DNA from: Pachyseris speciosa
Taxonomy: Eukaryota > Cnidaria > Anthozoa > Scleractinia > Pachyseridae
DNA length: 64,000 nucleotides
Direction: 5' to 3'
Assembly: GCA_016490735.1 (NCBI GenBank)
Contig: JAEMWC010000103.1
Coordinates: forward strand, 222,501 to 286,500
Made by a program: the position numbers and the translations under genes. Under the pieces are notes generated by a model. The model saw nothing but the letters and a program-made list of their open reading frames with translations, was not told the DNA's origin and searched no databases. Below, piece after piece: positions 9,842 through 18,356 of the stretch. Within the stretch, counting starts at the first letter, position 1. The number at the start of each line of letters is the position of its first letter.

Positions 9842-10172
9842 TGCACATGTCGTCGGCTTCCCCTCGGGGTCTACGCCTGGGCCCACCAGGGAGATATGTG
9901 GGGGAGTACAAGGAGATGGATGGGATTCTTTAACCGAGGGTAGGGGAAAATCTTGACATTGTTTTACGATCAAAGATTAGGGGGTGGGGGAATTCACAAG
10001 TTTGAAAAGGATGTCAAGGAGATTTTCAGGTGAGAGACACCTCACCCAGGGGAATTTGTCTTGTGAGATTCCCCGGTCCCCCGAAGAAATTCCTCAAGTT
10101 TGCTTGACTGATATTACAATCCCCCTGGTTGGCCCGGGGGTCGACCCCACGGGGAAGCCGATGACATGTGCA
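9842..10172. mobile_element. Complete 331-bp MITE in intron 1, missing from copy 2
   Basis: Terminal inverted repeat TGCACATGTCGTCGGCTTCC at the left; the right end reads GGAAGCCGATGACATGTGCA. It is flanked by TTA and TAA. Copy 2 has the unoccupied site AAAGTTACACTGG at about 45,788-45,800, so insertion came after duplication or was lost from copy 2. A 3-nt TWA-type target fits PIF/Harbinger, but that is an inference from the flanks only. Confidence 0.75.
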
Positions 10173-10333
10173 TAACACTGGCTATTGCTGTTTGCAAAAC
10201 GAGGAAGTAAGTTTTCCCATTTTTTTTGTCACAATTTCTCCTTTTTCGTATAAAAGTGTGACGCGTAAACATGCAGGTTTTCAGAGATTACAAACTATCT
10301 GATAAAGAGAGTAAAATGTGAGCGCATTTGATC

Positions 10334-10344
10334 ACAATTGACCT

Positions 10345-10385
<41 letters not shown>

Positions 10386-10597
10386 ATCGCACCGGTAATT
10401 GCGAGGTCACGGGTTCAAACCTCCGTTGAAGTCCTGAATTTTTTTCAGGCTTCTTTTCGCAATTGCATAAATTGCGTTCACAACTGCGAGGATCATTCTT
10501 CATTTGATTTCATTTCCGCAGTTCATATATGATTCATTTCATATATCATCCACACTCATTTCTTTCACGGGAACATATGAACCCACAATTGACCTGT

Positions 10598-10636
<39 letters not shown>

Positions 10637-10878
10637 ATCGCACCGGTAATCGCGAGGTCACGGGTTCAAACCCCGTTGAAGTCCCGAATTTTTTTTCAGG
10701 CTTCTTTTCGCAATTGCATAAATTGCGTTCACAACTGCGAGGATCATTCTTCATTTGATTTCATTTCCGCAGTTCATATATGATTCATTTCATATATCAT
10801 CCACACTCATTTCTTTCACGGGAACATATGAACCCATAATTGACCTGTTCCCAACGTCAGTGGCTTCATAGCTGCGAG
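10334..10878 (+). mobile_element. Tandem tRNA-derived SINE, 251-bp period
   Basis: Two full units and one truncated third unit start at 10,334, 10,585 and 10,836, exactly 251 bp apart. Each full unit holds a tRNA-like head (10,360-10,434 and 10,611-10,684) with A box TAGCTCAGTTGG, B box GGTTCAAAC and pairing acceptor arms (GGCTTCA with TGAAGTC). A shared body follows: GCTTCTTTTCGCAATTGC, TGCGAGGATCATTCTTC, TTCATATATGATTCATTTC. The heads resemble tRNA-Thr, but the anticodon loops have C at position 33 and imperfect stems, so they are SINE heads and not tRNA genes. The third unit jumps from the head directly to the body. It lies in intron 1 of copy 1; copy 2 has a LINE complex here instead. Confidence 0.8.
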
Positions 10879-11284
10879 GATCATTCTTCATTTGATTATT
10901 GATAATGTTAGTCTCTGAACAATGAGATATAACCTTTTTCAAATTACTTGACAAATATTATATGCGAAGATGAGCTAAAGTTTACTTCTCTGTAATGTTT
11001 AGGCGTTATGACCAGGTCAGCGAATGCTCTTCTTTGTGTCAGCCAGGGGGAACTAAATGACGACTAATCCCCCACTCCTTCTCCTTGTACAGGTTTGCTT
11101 TGTGCAAACCTGTCCTTTATACTGATATAAAATACCTTCTACCTCAATATCGGAAGAACAGAAAAACTGCAATTCTTCTTAAAGTCGAAATCGATCATTT
11201 ACTTGGACGTTATTGGGCCTGAGCTGCCAAGAGTTTTTCTTCCTCTTCCTCTTTCAGCTGATCTGTGCTGTTAATTACTTCCAG

Positions 11285-11383
11285 AGTCTTCAAAAGTGCT
11301 GCAGAGACATTCCTTGTGTCCAGAGGATGACATCATGAAGAGTTCTAGGGTCACCAAGTTGGGAAGATATCCAAAAATAAAAC
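11285..11383 (+). CDS. GT54 (MGAT4-like) gene copy 1, exon 2
   Basis: A 99-nt exon between acceptor TTAATTACTTCCAG and donor AAAAC/GTAAGT. It encodes SSKVLQRHSLCPEDDIMKSS and then RVTKLGRYPKIK. Both boundaries are phase 1, so its last base plus the first two of exon 3 make an arginine codon and the frame runs into the catalytic exon. Copy 2 (53,016-53,114) has the same length and only conservative changes. Confidence 0.7.
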
Positions 11384-12059
11384 GTAAGTTTTCTTCTCTT
11401 CGCGATCTCTTGCGTGAAATCTTGTTTGTTCGTCCAGTCACGGCGAACCCGCTCAAAAGAAAGTTACAAGTTAAAACTTGTGAGAACTTTGAAACTTGAG
11501 AAGACTGAAATTACTCAAGTGAAGAACTTTTTTATAGAAATGTGTGTTTCTTGACGGAAATGTATTTTGAGGGCGGACTGCTGTAGCTGCTTATCTCCTC
11601 GAGGCAAGACCGTTTCTGTTTCGGAACGTGATATATAGTAAGGAAGACTGCGCACGTGCAACATAATAAGGCTTTTGAAGAAGAAAGTTAATTGATAAAA
11701 ATTAACAACTGAGTAAAAATACTTGGTGAAATTGATATCATGGAGGCCCAGGCATCAACACATCCACCGCGTGCGAAAATAAACTTAAGACAGCAATACC
11801 ACTTGTTTACCACCGCCGACCGGTTACCTTTAAATAATTAAGGAGAAAGTGCTGTCTTTGTCTCTTTGTAATGACATCTGCAAATAGTTAGACTTTCTAG
11901 TCTTCTCGGATAAGGATTCTGTGGGACGTTAAAGAACCCACACACTGTTCGAAAAGAGTAGGGGTGGTGGTCTATCTCTCATCTGATGGATGGGTTGGTA
12001 AATACTCGGAGAAATTAGGTGTATAAGCTACTAGCTCTAAAATCCGAGGGTAGATAAAG

Positions 12060-12091
<32 letters not shown>

Positions 12092-12227
12092 TGTATGTAT
12101 GTATGTATGTATGTATGTATGTAGTACCACAATGAAGTACCAAGCTTACGAGCTGAAGACACAGGGGGCAGAAATCTGTGATTACTTATTGATTACTGAT
12201 CGATGAAATTCAATTTTATTTTCGAAG
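11384..12227 (+). other. Intron 2 of glycosyltransferase copy 1
   Basis: An 844-nt intron bounded by GTAAGT and TTTTATTTTCGAAG. It contains a SINE with a long (TATG)n tail. Copy 2 has the corresponding 854-nt intron at 53,115-53,968. An ATG inside the polypyrimidine tract at 12,203 makes the reading frame look as if it starts there. Confidence 0.65.
11894..12124 (+). mobile_element. SINE with (TATG)n tail
   Basis: Begins TTCTAGTCTTCTCGGATAAG, contains TGTGGGACGTTAAAGAACCC and ends in about 16 TATG units (12,060-12,124). It is related to the SINE at 20,277-20,601 but internally shorter and with a different tail. It is shared with copy 2 (53,630-53,864), where the tail has partly turned into (TG)n. 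Confidence 0.7.
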
Positions 12228-13381
12228 GATTTCTGTCAATCGGAATAGCGTCAGTTGAAAGGCCTTCTGGAGCAAACTATCTGCTAAAAACCACTCAAAG
12301 TTTGATCGAAAATTTGCGCGAAGAGGACAAGAACAACATTTACATTGTGATATTCCTTGCTGATCTTCACGAGCCACCAAAATCCAGAGCAAAAGAAGAG
12401 ATTTCAAAATCCTTTGGCAAATATATTGATCAGGGGCTTTTGACGGTGATTGAAGCGTATCCCGAGTATTATCCACCACTGACAAATTTGAAAGAGAAGT
12501 ACGGTGACTCCGACAGCAGAAGAGTTTGGCGCTCAAAGCAAAACGTTGACGCCAGTTTTGAGATGTGTTACTGTAAAGATTTATCAAGGTATTACATTCA
12601 TCTCGAAGATGATGTGATATCGTCGCCTAGCTTCTTTCCTAAACTGCAGGATTTCATAAATGCACAGAAGGGTCTGTCTTGGTCTATGCTCGATCTCGCC
12701 GTCCTAGGGGGCATAGCAAAGGTTTATCACTCGCGAGATCTGAGAAAAACTGCTTCGTTCTTCTACCTCCTGTATGATGAAATGCCCGTGGACTGGCTAA
12801 TGAATCGTTGGCGGAAAATTGCGGAAGGAAACAGACATCGGCGATTACCTCCGGCGTCGCTTTTCCAACACACTGGCGCTAGATCCTCTCTGAAAGAAAA
12901 GGGAATGTCCAGGGTAAGCCGGAGAGAACCATTTTTTGACCAGTATGACCAAAAATACAAGGGACTCAATCCCCCGGCTTCTGTCACCTCATCACTGTCT
13001 TCTTACCAGGGAAAACCACAAGACGCGTATGACAAGGGCCGCAGTTATTTCTGGGCGATACATCCGGAAATAGAAGATTACGTCCTGATAAAATTTAACA
13101 AGCCAACTTCTGTACAAGAGGTGTTTGTGGATACAGCATCCAACCAAGCAAAGACGGATTGGTTGAGGTCTGGTGATCTTCAAGTGAGCTTTGAGCCCGC
13201 TGAGGGAGATCCTCAGTTAAACGACCACAATGCGTGTGGAAACTTCCAAACGTTTGGGTCATTCAAGGGTGGAAAAGCGAGAATTTCTGTCGGCAAGTCG
13301 AAAAAGGTTGTTTGTGTAAGAATCATTGTAACCCAGGCTCAAAAGGAGCATGTTTACTTTCGCGAAATTGACGTGTGGTAG
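12228..13381 (+). CDS. GT54 (MGAT4/GnT-IV-like) glycosyltransferase copy 1, catalytic exon 3
   Basis: Family members are Golgi type II enzymes that transfer GlcNAc to the mannose core of N-glycans (UDP-GlcNAc donor). The exon carries the family's landmarks in order: IGIASVERPSGANYLL (start of the catalytic domain), YYPPLTNLKEKYGDS, RRVWRSKQNVDASFEMCYC, the metal/donor-site acidic motif YIHLEDDVISSPSFF, ASLFQHTGARSSL and, after PPASVTSSLSSYQGK, a C-terminal lectin-like region ending REIDVW. About 384 residues are uninterrupted. The exon starts after the acceptor TTTTCGAAG; the upstream in-frame ATG at 12,203 lies in the intron. The neighbouring exon 1 is damaged, so this copy may not make a complete protein. 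It could be MGAT4A/B-like or MGAT4C-like. Confidence 0.85.
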
Positions 13382-14023
13382 AGCTGTCAAACTAAAACGG
13401 CTTTACAAAACTGATCAGGGTTTTTTTGCTAGGTCTAACGCACCTTAACCTGACTATTGCCAGGGTCACTACATAATGTAATTGTTTGCTTTACCAATGT
13501 ATTTAGTTTTGACTTAGGTGGTCGATATTCAAATAGTTACCGCGGGCATTCCAGCGGTTATGTTAAAGTTGATTTGCTGTGTTCCTATAAGAGTAGTTAG
13601 AGAATTAACTCATAATGAGCGGGTAAAATTCGTCTCCCTGCCCTGCCATGTAAACCGAATTACAAAGTTATACTGTTACTGTGGTAGCCTATGATGTCAA
13701 TAAAATCAGCATAACTTGTTTACGAACAACTGGGAATTTATACAGTTAGAGTTTGTAGATCATGCAGCGGGGAAAATGTGATTCGAGTTTTCAGTGAATC
13801 ATTGTGTGCACTGCAAATTGCCCCCCCTTAAAATTGGAAAAGAACCAATCAAAATGGTCATATATGTATATTACCCTATGAGCTTCAATAGCTTCCTTTA
13901 AACATGGCGGCGTTAGGGGACGAAGTCATGCAGGTAGGGGAATTTTCTTGGAGCGTGCCCAGCCTGAAAATTCGCATTTCATTCTTTAAAATTAATCTTG
14001 TGCTGTGGGATAAGGATCACAAG

Positions 14024-14024
<1 letters not shown>
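13382..14024 (+). other. 3' UTR and flank of glycosyltransferase copy 1
   Basis: Follows the TAG stop. AATAAA occurs at 13,699-13,704, about 320 nt downstream. The matching position in copy 2 (55,432-55,437) reads AACAAA. Nothing else is recognised. Confidence 0.5.
13699..13704 (+). terminator. Polyadenylation signal AATAAA
   Basis: Canonical hexamer about 320 nt after the stop codon of copy 1, in the context GATGTCAATAAAATCAGC. The hexamer is mutated in copy 2. Confidence 0.45.

Positions 14025-14088
<64 letters not shown>
14025..14088. repeat. (AAT)n microsatellite, left half of LINE target
   Basis: About 21 AAT units. The array continues at 15,512-15,560 on the other side of the inserted LINE. 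In copy 2 the same place is a short imperfect (AATAAG)n at 55,727-55,790 with no insertion. Confidence 0.9.
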
Positions 14089-14089
14089 G

Positions 14090-15511
14090 GAAGAAATAAT
14101 AGGCGGAAGAGGTCTGCGGAAGAGGTCTGCGTGCGGTGGAGATGGAGTATAAAGTGACCAAGGTCAAAGCAGCGATACGAATGTATGAGAACCAAGACCC
14201 GGTGATGAAAATGGTGAGAGAGTTTGACGAAAGAGCCGAGTCATCCGGCCATAAATCAATAGTGAAAGATGCGGCAAAGTTTGCGGCGGAGTTGGGTGTT
14301 GACCTTCATCTTAAACACCCGGAACCTGTATGTGTTATGACCAGTGGAGAGGCCATCCCACCGCAACGTGTGAAGGGAGTGCTGAAAGAATGTGTGGAGG
14401 AGAAGTATGAGAGGGACGTACGTGGCCTAGAATGGCAGGGGAAGCTACTGAGAGAGAGAAAGGACGATGAACAGCTGTGCACGAACGGATGTTTCAGCTG
14501 GCTGAGAACATGGAGATCATGTCCCCCGTATACTATTGCCGGTGCGTTTGAACTGTACGAGCAACTTTTGCCAACAAAGCTCTACACTAGCAAAAAGACT
14601 CACACAAGTTGCTCTGGGGATGTGAAGTGTAGAATATGTGGCCACGCCCAAGAGAGTGTCTCTCATATCCTGTCCGGGTGCACTGCGTTGGCTCAAACCA
14701 AGTATTTATTCAGACACAACATGGCTCTAAAGGTCCTGTTTTATGAGATCTTACATGACCAGGGTCTTCTCGAGGAAGTACCACCGTGGTACTCGCCAGT
14801 AATGCCCAAGCCGGAGTACAGGTCAGAACAAGTGGAAGCATGGTGGGATGTACCCGTGTATGCGGACCACCAGGAGGTTCGAGCCAACCGTGTAGACGCG
14901 AGGATTGTGGATCATGCAAACAAGAAAGTGCTGACCTTAGAGATGAGCTGCCCTTGGATTAGTAACCGAGAGAAAAAGAGCGAGGAGAAGACGATGAAGT
15001 ATGGCCCGTTAAGGTGGGAATTGAAGCAGCAGTATAGAGGTTACGAGGTGATTCAACATAACATTATCATGGACGTGTTGGGAGGCTGGTCGACAGAAAC
15101 CGAAACCTCAATTCAGTCACTGGTAGGACGTAAGGCGAATCAAGTTTTAGAGGCCATGCAAAAGGCAGTCTTGTCGTCATCCCTAAATATAGCGAGAACT
15201 TTCAAGGTTATGATATGAAGACCTAAGATCAAAGCCTGACTATCAGCCACGAAGAACGAGAGACACTACAAACATTTATATGCCTAGATAATAGTTTTTA
15301 GCCATGTAGATAGATATATATAGATATATATTTTATTTTTTATATATATATTTTTTTTTTTTATATTTTTTTATTATTATTATTATTATTTTATTTTTTT
15401 ATTTTTTTTTTACTCATATGGTTATTCCTTTTAAGTTTCGCTTGTGCGCACAGGTTACGCTTTGCGCCCTGTGTCGCTTTATAACACTGTGCATACAGAT
15501 AGTTTTACTGC
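14090..15511 (+). mobile_element. 5'-truncated RLE-type LINE inserted in an (AAT)n microsatellite
   Basis: An insertion of about 1.4 kb inside an (AAT)n array. It holds the C-terminal part of ORF2 (14,136-15,218), a 3' UTR of about 290 nt rich in TATATA and T runs, and a precise 3' junction GTTTTACTGCA/TAATAATAA. Copy 2 lacks the insertion at the matching microsatellite. R4/Dong-type LINEs with a restriction-like endonuclease are known to favour TAA repeats, and this element fits that behaviour. The insertion came after the duplication or was lost from copy 2. Confidence 0.8.
14136..15218 (+). CDS. LINE ORF2 C-terminus: zinc knuckle and restriction-like endonuclease
   Basis: An open frame of 360 residues running in from the truncated 5' side; the in-frame stop before it is at about 14,100. 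It carries the post-RT region, a CCHC knuckle C-x2-C-x8-H-x4-C (CRICGHAQESVSHILSGC), the following LAQTKYLFRHN, and a downstream region with NRVDARIVDHANKKVLTLEM followed by SCPW, as in the restriction-like endonuclease of R2/R4/NeSL-type LINEs. The RT core (YxDD) is missing because of truncation, so this copy cannot move on its own. The lack of any stop over 360 codons indicates a recent insertion. Confidence 0.75.
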   Translation: MEMEYKVTKVKAAIRMYENQDPVMKMVREFDERAESSGHKSIVKDAAKFAAELGVDLHLKHPEPVCVMTSGEAIPPQRVKGVLKECVEEKYERDVRGLEWQGKLLRERKDDEQLCTNGCFSWLRTWRSCPPYTIAGAFELYEQLLPTKLYTSKKTHTSCSGDVKCRICGHAQESVSHILSGCTALAQTKYLFRHNMALKVLFYEILHDQGLLEEVPPWYSPVMPKPEYRSEQVEAWWDVPVYADHQEVRANRVDARIVDHANKKVLTLEMSCPWISNREKKSEEKTMKYGPLRWELKQQYRGYEVIQHNIIMDVLGGWSTETETSIQSLVGRKANQVLEAMQKAVLSSSLNIARTFKVMI

Positions 15512-15543
<32 letters not shown>

Positions 15544-15560
15544 TATAATAATAATAATAA

Positions 15561-16218
15561 AGAAAACCCGAAAAGAATGCCCTGACCCAACTTTCTGGCA
15601 AAATTGGAGAAGGAAAAAGCGTTATACAGTCTTTCGGTGTAATCTGCGATATTTTTCTTCCAACGCAGAAGTATGTGTTCTTTCCTTGCAACGCGCCTCC
15701 TGTGCAGTGCACGCGATCGCGAAGAGGCTTGTCCCCACTTCACGTTTTTTCTACTCGTCCCCAAGTGAAATATGCACCGACCTTAAACAAACAAAAGATG
15801 TTTTTATCTGTTGCAAATATTTTTATTCCATTGTAAATATTTTTACATATTGTATACACTTTTACCGCTAGTTAAATTTTAATTTAACAGATGAAGAGCC
15901 ACTTTGTGGAAACGCTGTTATGAACTAAACCGTTACTTACTTACTTATTCACTTAGGAGTGGCCACCCATTAAACAGCCACCCCCTACTAGGCGTCCAGT
16001 AGCCAAAGTCCCGATGAGGCTTCTTCTATCGTTTTTTTTCTCCCTCTATTAAAGCGGCCACTATCCATTTTCTCGAGGGTGGCCTCTTAACTGAGGGGTT
16101 GAACTGTATTGTATATTGTTATGTGGGAAACAACAACAAAAAATGGAAATTGGCACATCACAAGGTTGCAAGGCGTCATAATCTAAAATACCATTTTTAC
16201 GCTGATGCTACTCAACTT
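15561..16218. other. Non-coding duplicated block with a relic TIR element
   Basis: Colinear with 55,790-56,438. About 15,955-16,110 contains GTGGCCACCCATTAAACAGCC and, inverted at the right, GGTGGCCTCTTAACTGAGG followed by GTTGAACTGTA. This looks like a degraded Tc1-type MITE end. No gene is seen. Confidence 0.45.
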
Positions 16219-17061
16219 TATTACTCGAGCTTTGTAGAAAAGCCCGAGGTTTAAAATGGCCTTGATTTTTCGTCGTCGTGTTTCATCCACAAAGCTCACT
16301 TCCGGCTTTTCTGCGCAAGCGCTAGCTAATTATAACAACTCACAATAGCAAAAATGATGCCTGTTGTCACGCATCGGAAAACGTCGATTCACCTTGTGTC
16401 TTTGAAGTCTGAACAGCTAATATGTTAAGAAAACTGTCTATACGAATGTTTGCAAGTTCAACAGCGCGAAGAAAGCTTTTGACATGACCAAATTGAACTC
16501 CAGATGTCTTAGACTGCTGTGTTTCCCCGTGACGGCTCCATACTAAACTAATTTTGAGTGGTACATTTTGTTGAATAACTCAAGTACGGAATATCATATA
16601 CCCCTGAGACTTCAACACGTAGTTTATTTACTATTTTTTTTTCATAATATCTCAATTTCTGGACATTAGGTTTTGAATAAGAAGCGATTTCAGTTTTTAC
16701 TTGCGTGACGTGAAACTGATCGCAGAAACCTTACTCTCTTTCTTATGTTTCAAATGACCTATTTGTAAACAGTTTCACTCTGCTGATTATCTCAGTTTTT
16801 CTCCTCACATTTCACCAAGACTCCATTGACGTTTATGCACAAAATCCTACATCGTTCCATAAGCGTTTCCTTTTTCAAACTCTTAGCAGAAATATCCATC
16901 GAAGCGAAAACAAGTGTGCTTAGTTTTTTTGGAATTAATACACTATTTTTACCTTCAGATGGTCCAGAGGTCATTGCTACTACTACCTCTGATGCGGATA
17001 ACCTACGCAGGCATATTTTTTCGTTCCTCTTTTTCTACTTCTTTTATAAATATGTTTTACA

Positions 17062-17102
<41 letters not shown>

Positions 17103-17262
17103 CAATGGTTGAGCTGTAAAGCAATTTTGTAATTTTAAAGGGGTATATGTTGATAGGGGTCTATGGATATACACTGCAAAGAAATAGACTCCAACACAAG
17201 CGCAATGCATCCGATGTAAGAAAGACAGACTTCTCTCTATTTTGTTTAGCGCTAAATGAGCT
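16219..17262. mobile_element. Family E element, copy in duplicated block (copy 1)
   Basis: A repeat of about 1.04 kb sharing long stretches with the two elements in the LINE at 48,359-52,482: an outer hairpin (ACTCGAGCTTT...AAAGCCCGAG), TGTTGTCACGCATCGGAAAA, TCGATTCACCTTGTGTC, and an inner end with ATGTTGATAGGGGTCTA and GTTTAGCGCTAA. It contains an (ATT)n tract (17,066-17,102) and a decayed tRNA-like stretch at about 16,958. It is shared with copy 2 at 56,439-57,458, so it is older than the duplication. No transposase frame is visible; unclassified. Confidence 0.65.
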
Positions 17263-17734
17263 CTACAAAATGCTGGGACGCAAACAACCCACTGGGACTA
17301 GTCAAACAAAGAGCTTATATCATTGATCAAAGGCTCCTCTGAGCCAGCTGATGGATGCATCTTGCTACATTAATTGCGATCTACACTTGACTAGTAATGC
17401 AACCTCTTTTCCAGAGTCAGTCTAGCTTATTAATCAAACTAGACTGGTTGTGATGTTTTCTCCCCGCACGCAACCTCCCATCAAAGAGAGCGTTGTGTGA
17501 CGCCCCGGAGGTCACAGCATGGTGACTGTTTTTTGCCACAATAATAAATTACTTTTGAATTTTTATAGTGATCGTTAATTTGAGCCAAAGGATAGACTTT
17601 CTGAACAAGATCGGTTTTTTGGCGGCTAGATTTGAGAATACGCGACTATTTCATTTACAAACCATGGAATAACAATAGCGTCCATTGCTATATGCCTCCG
17701 TCTTGGAAAGCTATTTCAGACATTTCAGTAATTT
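17263..17734. other. Non-coding duplicated sequence
   Basis: Colinear with 57,459-57,941. About 30 nt (TTTGCAGGATGTCAGTCACG region) present in copy 2 at about 57,459-57,483 are missing here. No gene is seen. Confidence 0.5.
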
Positions 17735-18356
17735 TGGCCGTTTTTATGCTAGAGACGTCAAAGTCGTCCAGACGCATTTAACGTCTGAGACGTTAAAGTC
17801 GTCTGGTATAAAAACGGGACGCACAAAAGTAGAGGACCTAACAGAAGAAACAAAATTTTTCTAAAAGAAAGACTGGGTTCTATTCTCGGAGGACAATAGG
17901 TAGGAGTGAACTCGGCGCCAAACGCGTGAATGTACGAACAAATAAACATGGCGGAATTGCAGCGGCGTGAAGAAAGACAAGAAATGAAGATGCAAATGTT
18001 TTTTGACAAAGAAAAACAGTCGAGGAAGGGGCATTTTCAGGCGATGAACGAGGAAATAGATATTGCCGAAGCACTTGGCTTGTGAGCCATGGTGAACAAG
18101 AAAAGCAAGGAAGGAACGAAGTCCTGATTAACAAAGGAGTTCAGGGCTAAATGCGTCCCAGTTAGGTCGTCCCGTTTTTATACTAGACGCATTTAACGTC
18201 TGAGACGTTAAAGTCGTCTGATAAGTGCGTCTAAACGACGTCAGACGTTAAATGCGTCTGTCTTATTTACCGTTTTTATACTAGACGTTAAAGACGCGTC
18301 TCAAGACGACTTTAACGTCTCAGACGACTTTAACGTCTGTAGCATAAATACGGCCA
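17735..18356. mobile_element. 622-bp TIR element with GACGTTAAAGTCGTC subrepeats
   Basis: Terminal inverted repeat TGGCCGTTTTTATGCTA at the left; the right end reads TAGCATAAATACGGCCA. Inside each end are several inverted and direct copies of GACGTTAAAGTCGTC and GACGCATTTAACGTC, many of which are self-complementary. The middle carries a small conserved frame. It is shared with copy 2 at 57,942-58,585, which has one extra subrepeat but a degraded left terminus. The superfamily is unresolved. Confidence 0.7.
17948..18085 (+). CDS. Small conserved frame (45 aa), charged, coiled-coil-like
   Basis: Starts ATGGCGGAATTGCAGCGG and encodes MAELQRREERQEMKMQMFFD, a KEKQSRKG block and a C-terminus ending EEIDIAEALGL. 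It is highly charged and probably helical. The paralogue at 58,155-58,292 has no indel or stop and mixes silent changes with two conservative replacements. Frame conservation over 45 codons is weak but real evidence for coding. It may be a truncated accessory protein or captured host exon of the element. No family is recognised. Confidence 0.35.
   Translation: MAELQRREERQEMKMQMFFDKEKQSRKGHFQAMNEEIDIAEALGL

Noticed and set aside
10360..10684. Two tRNA-Thr-like genes
   Set aside because: The anticodon loops have C at position 33, anticodon stems mispair, one copy has an insertion in the T arm, and each head is fused to the same SINE body in a 251-bp tandem. They are SINE heads.
12203..13381. 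Single-exon protein starting at the ATG at 12,203
   Set aside because: The first eight codons lie in a polypyrimidine tract ending in AG, and exon 2 joins exactly at 12,228 in phase. The ATG is intronic.
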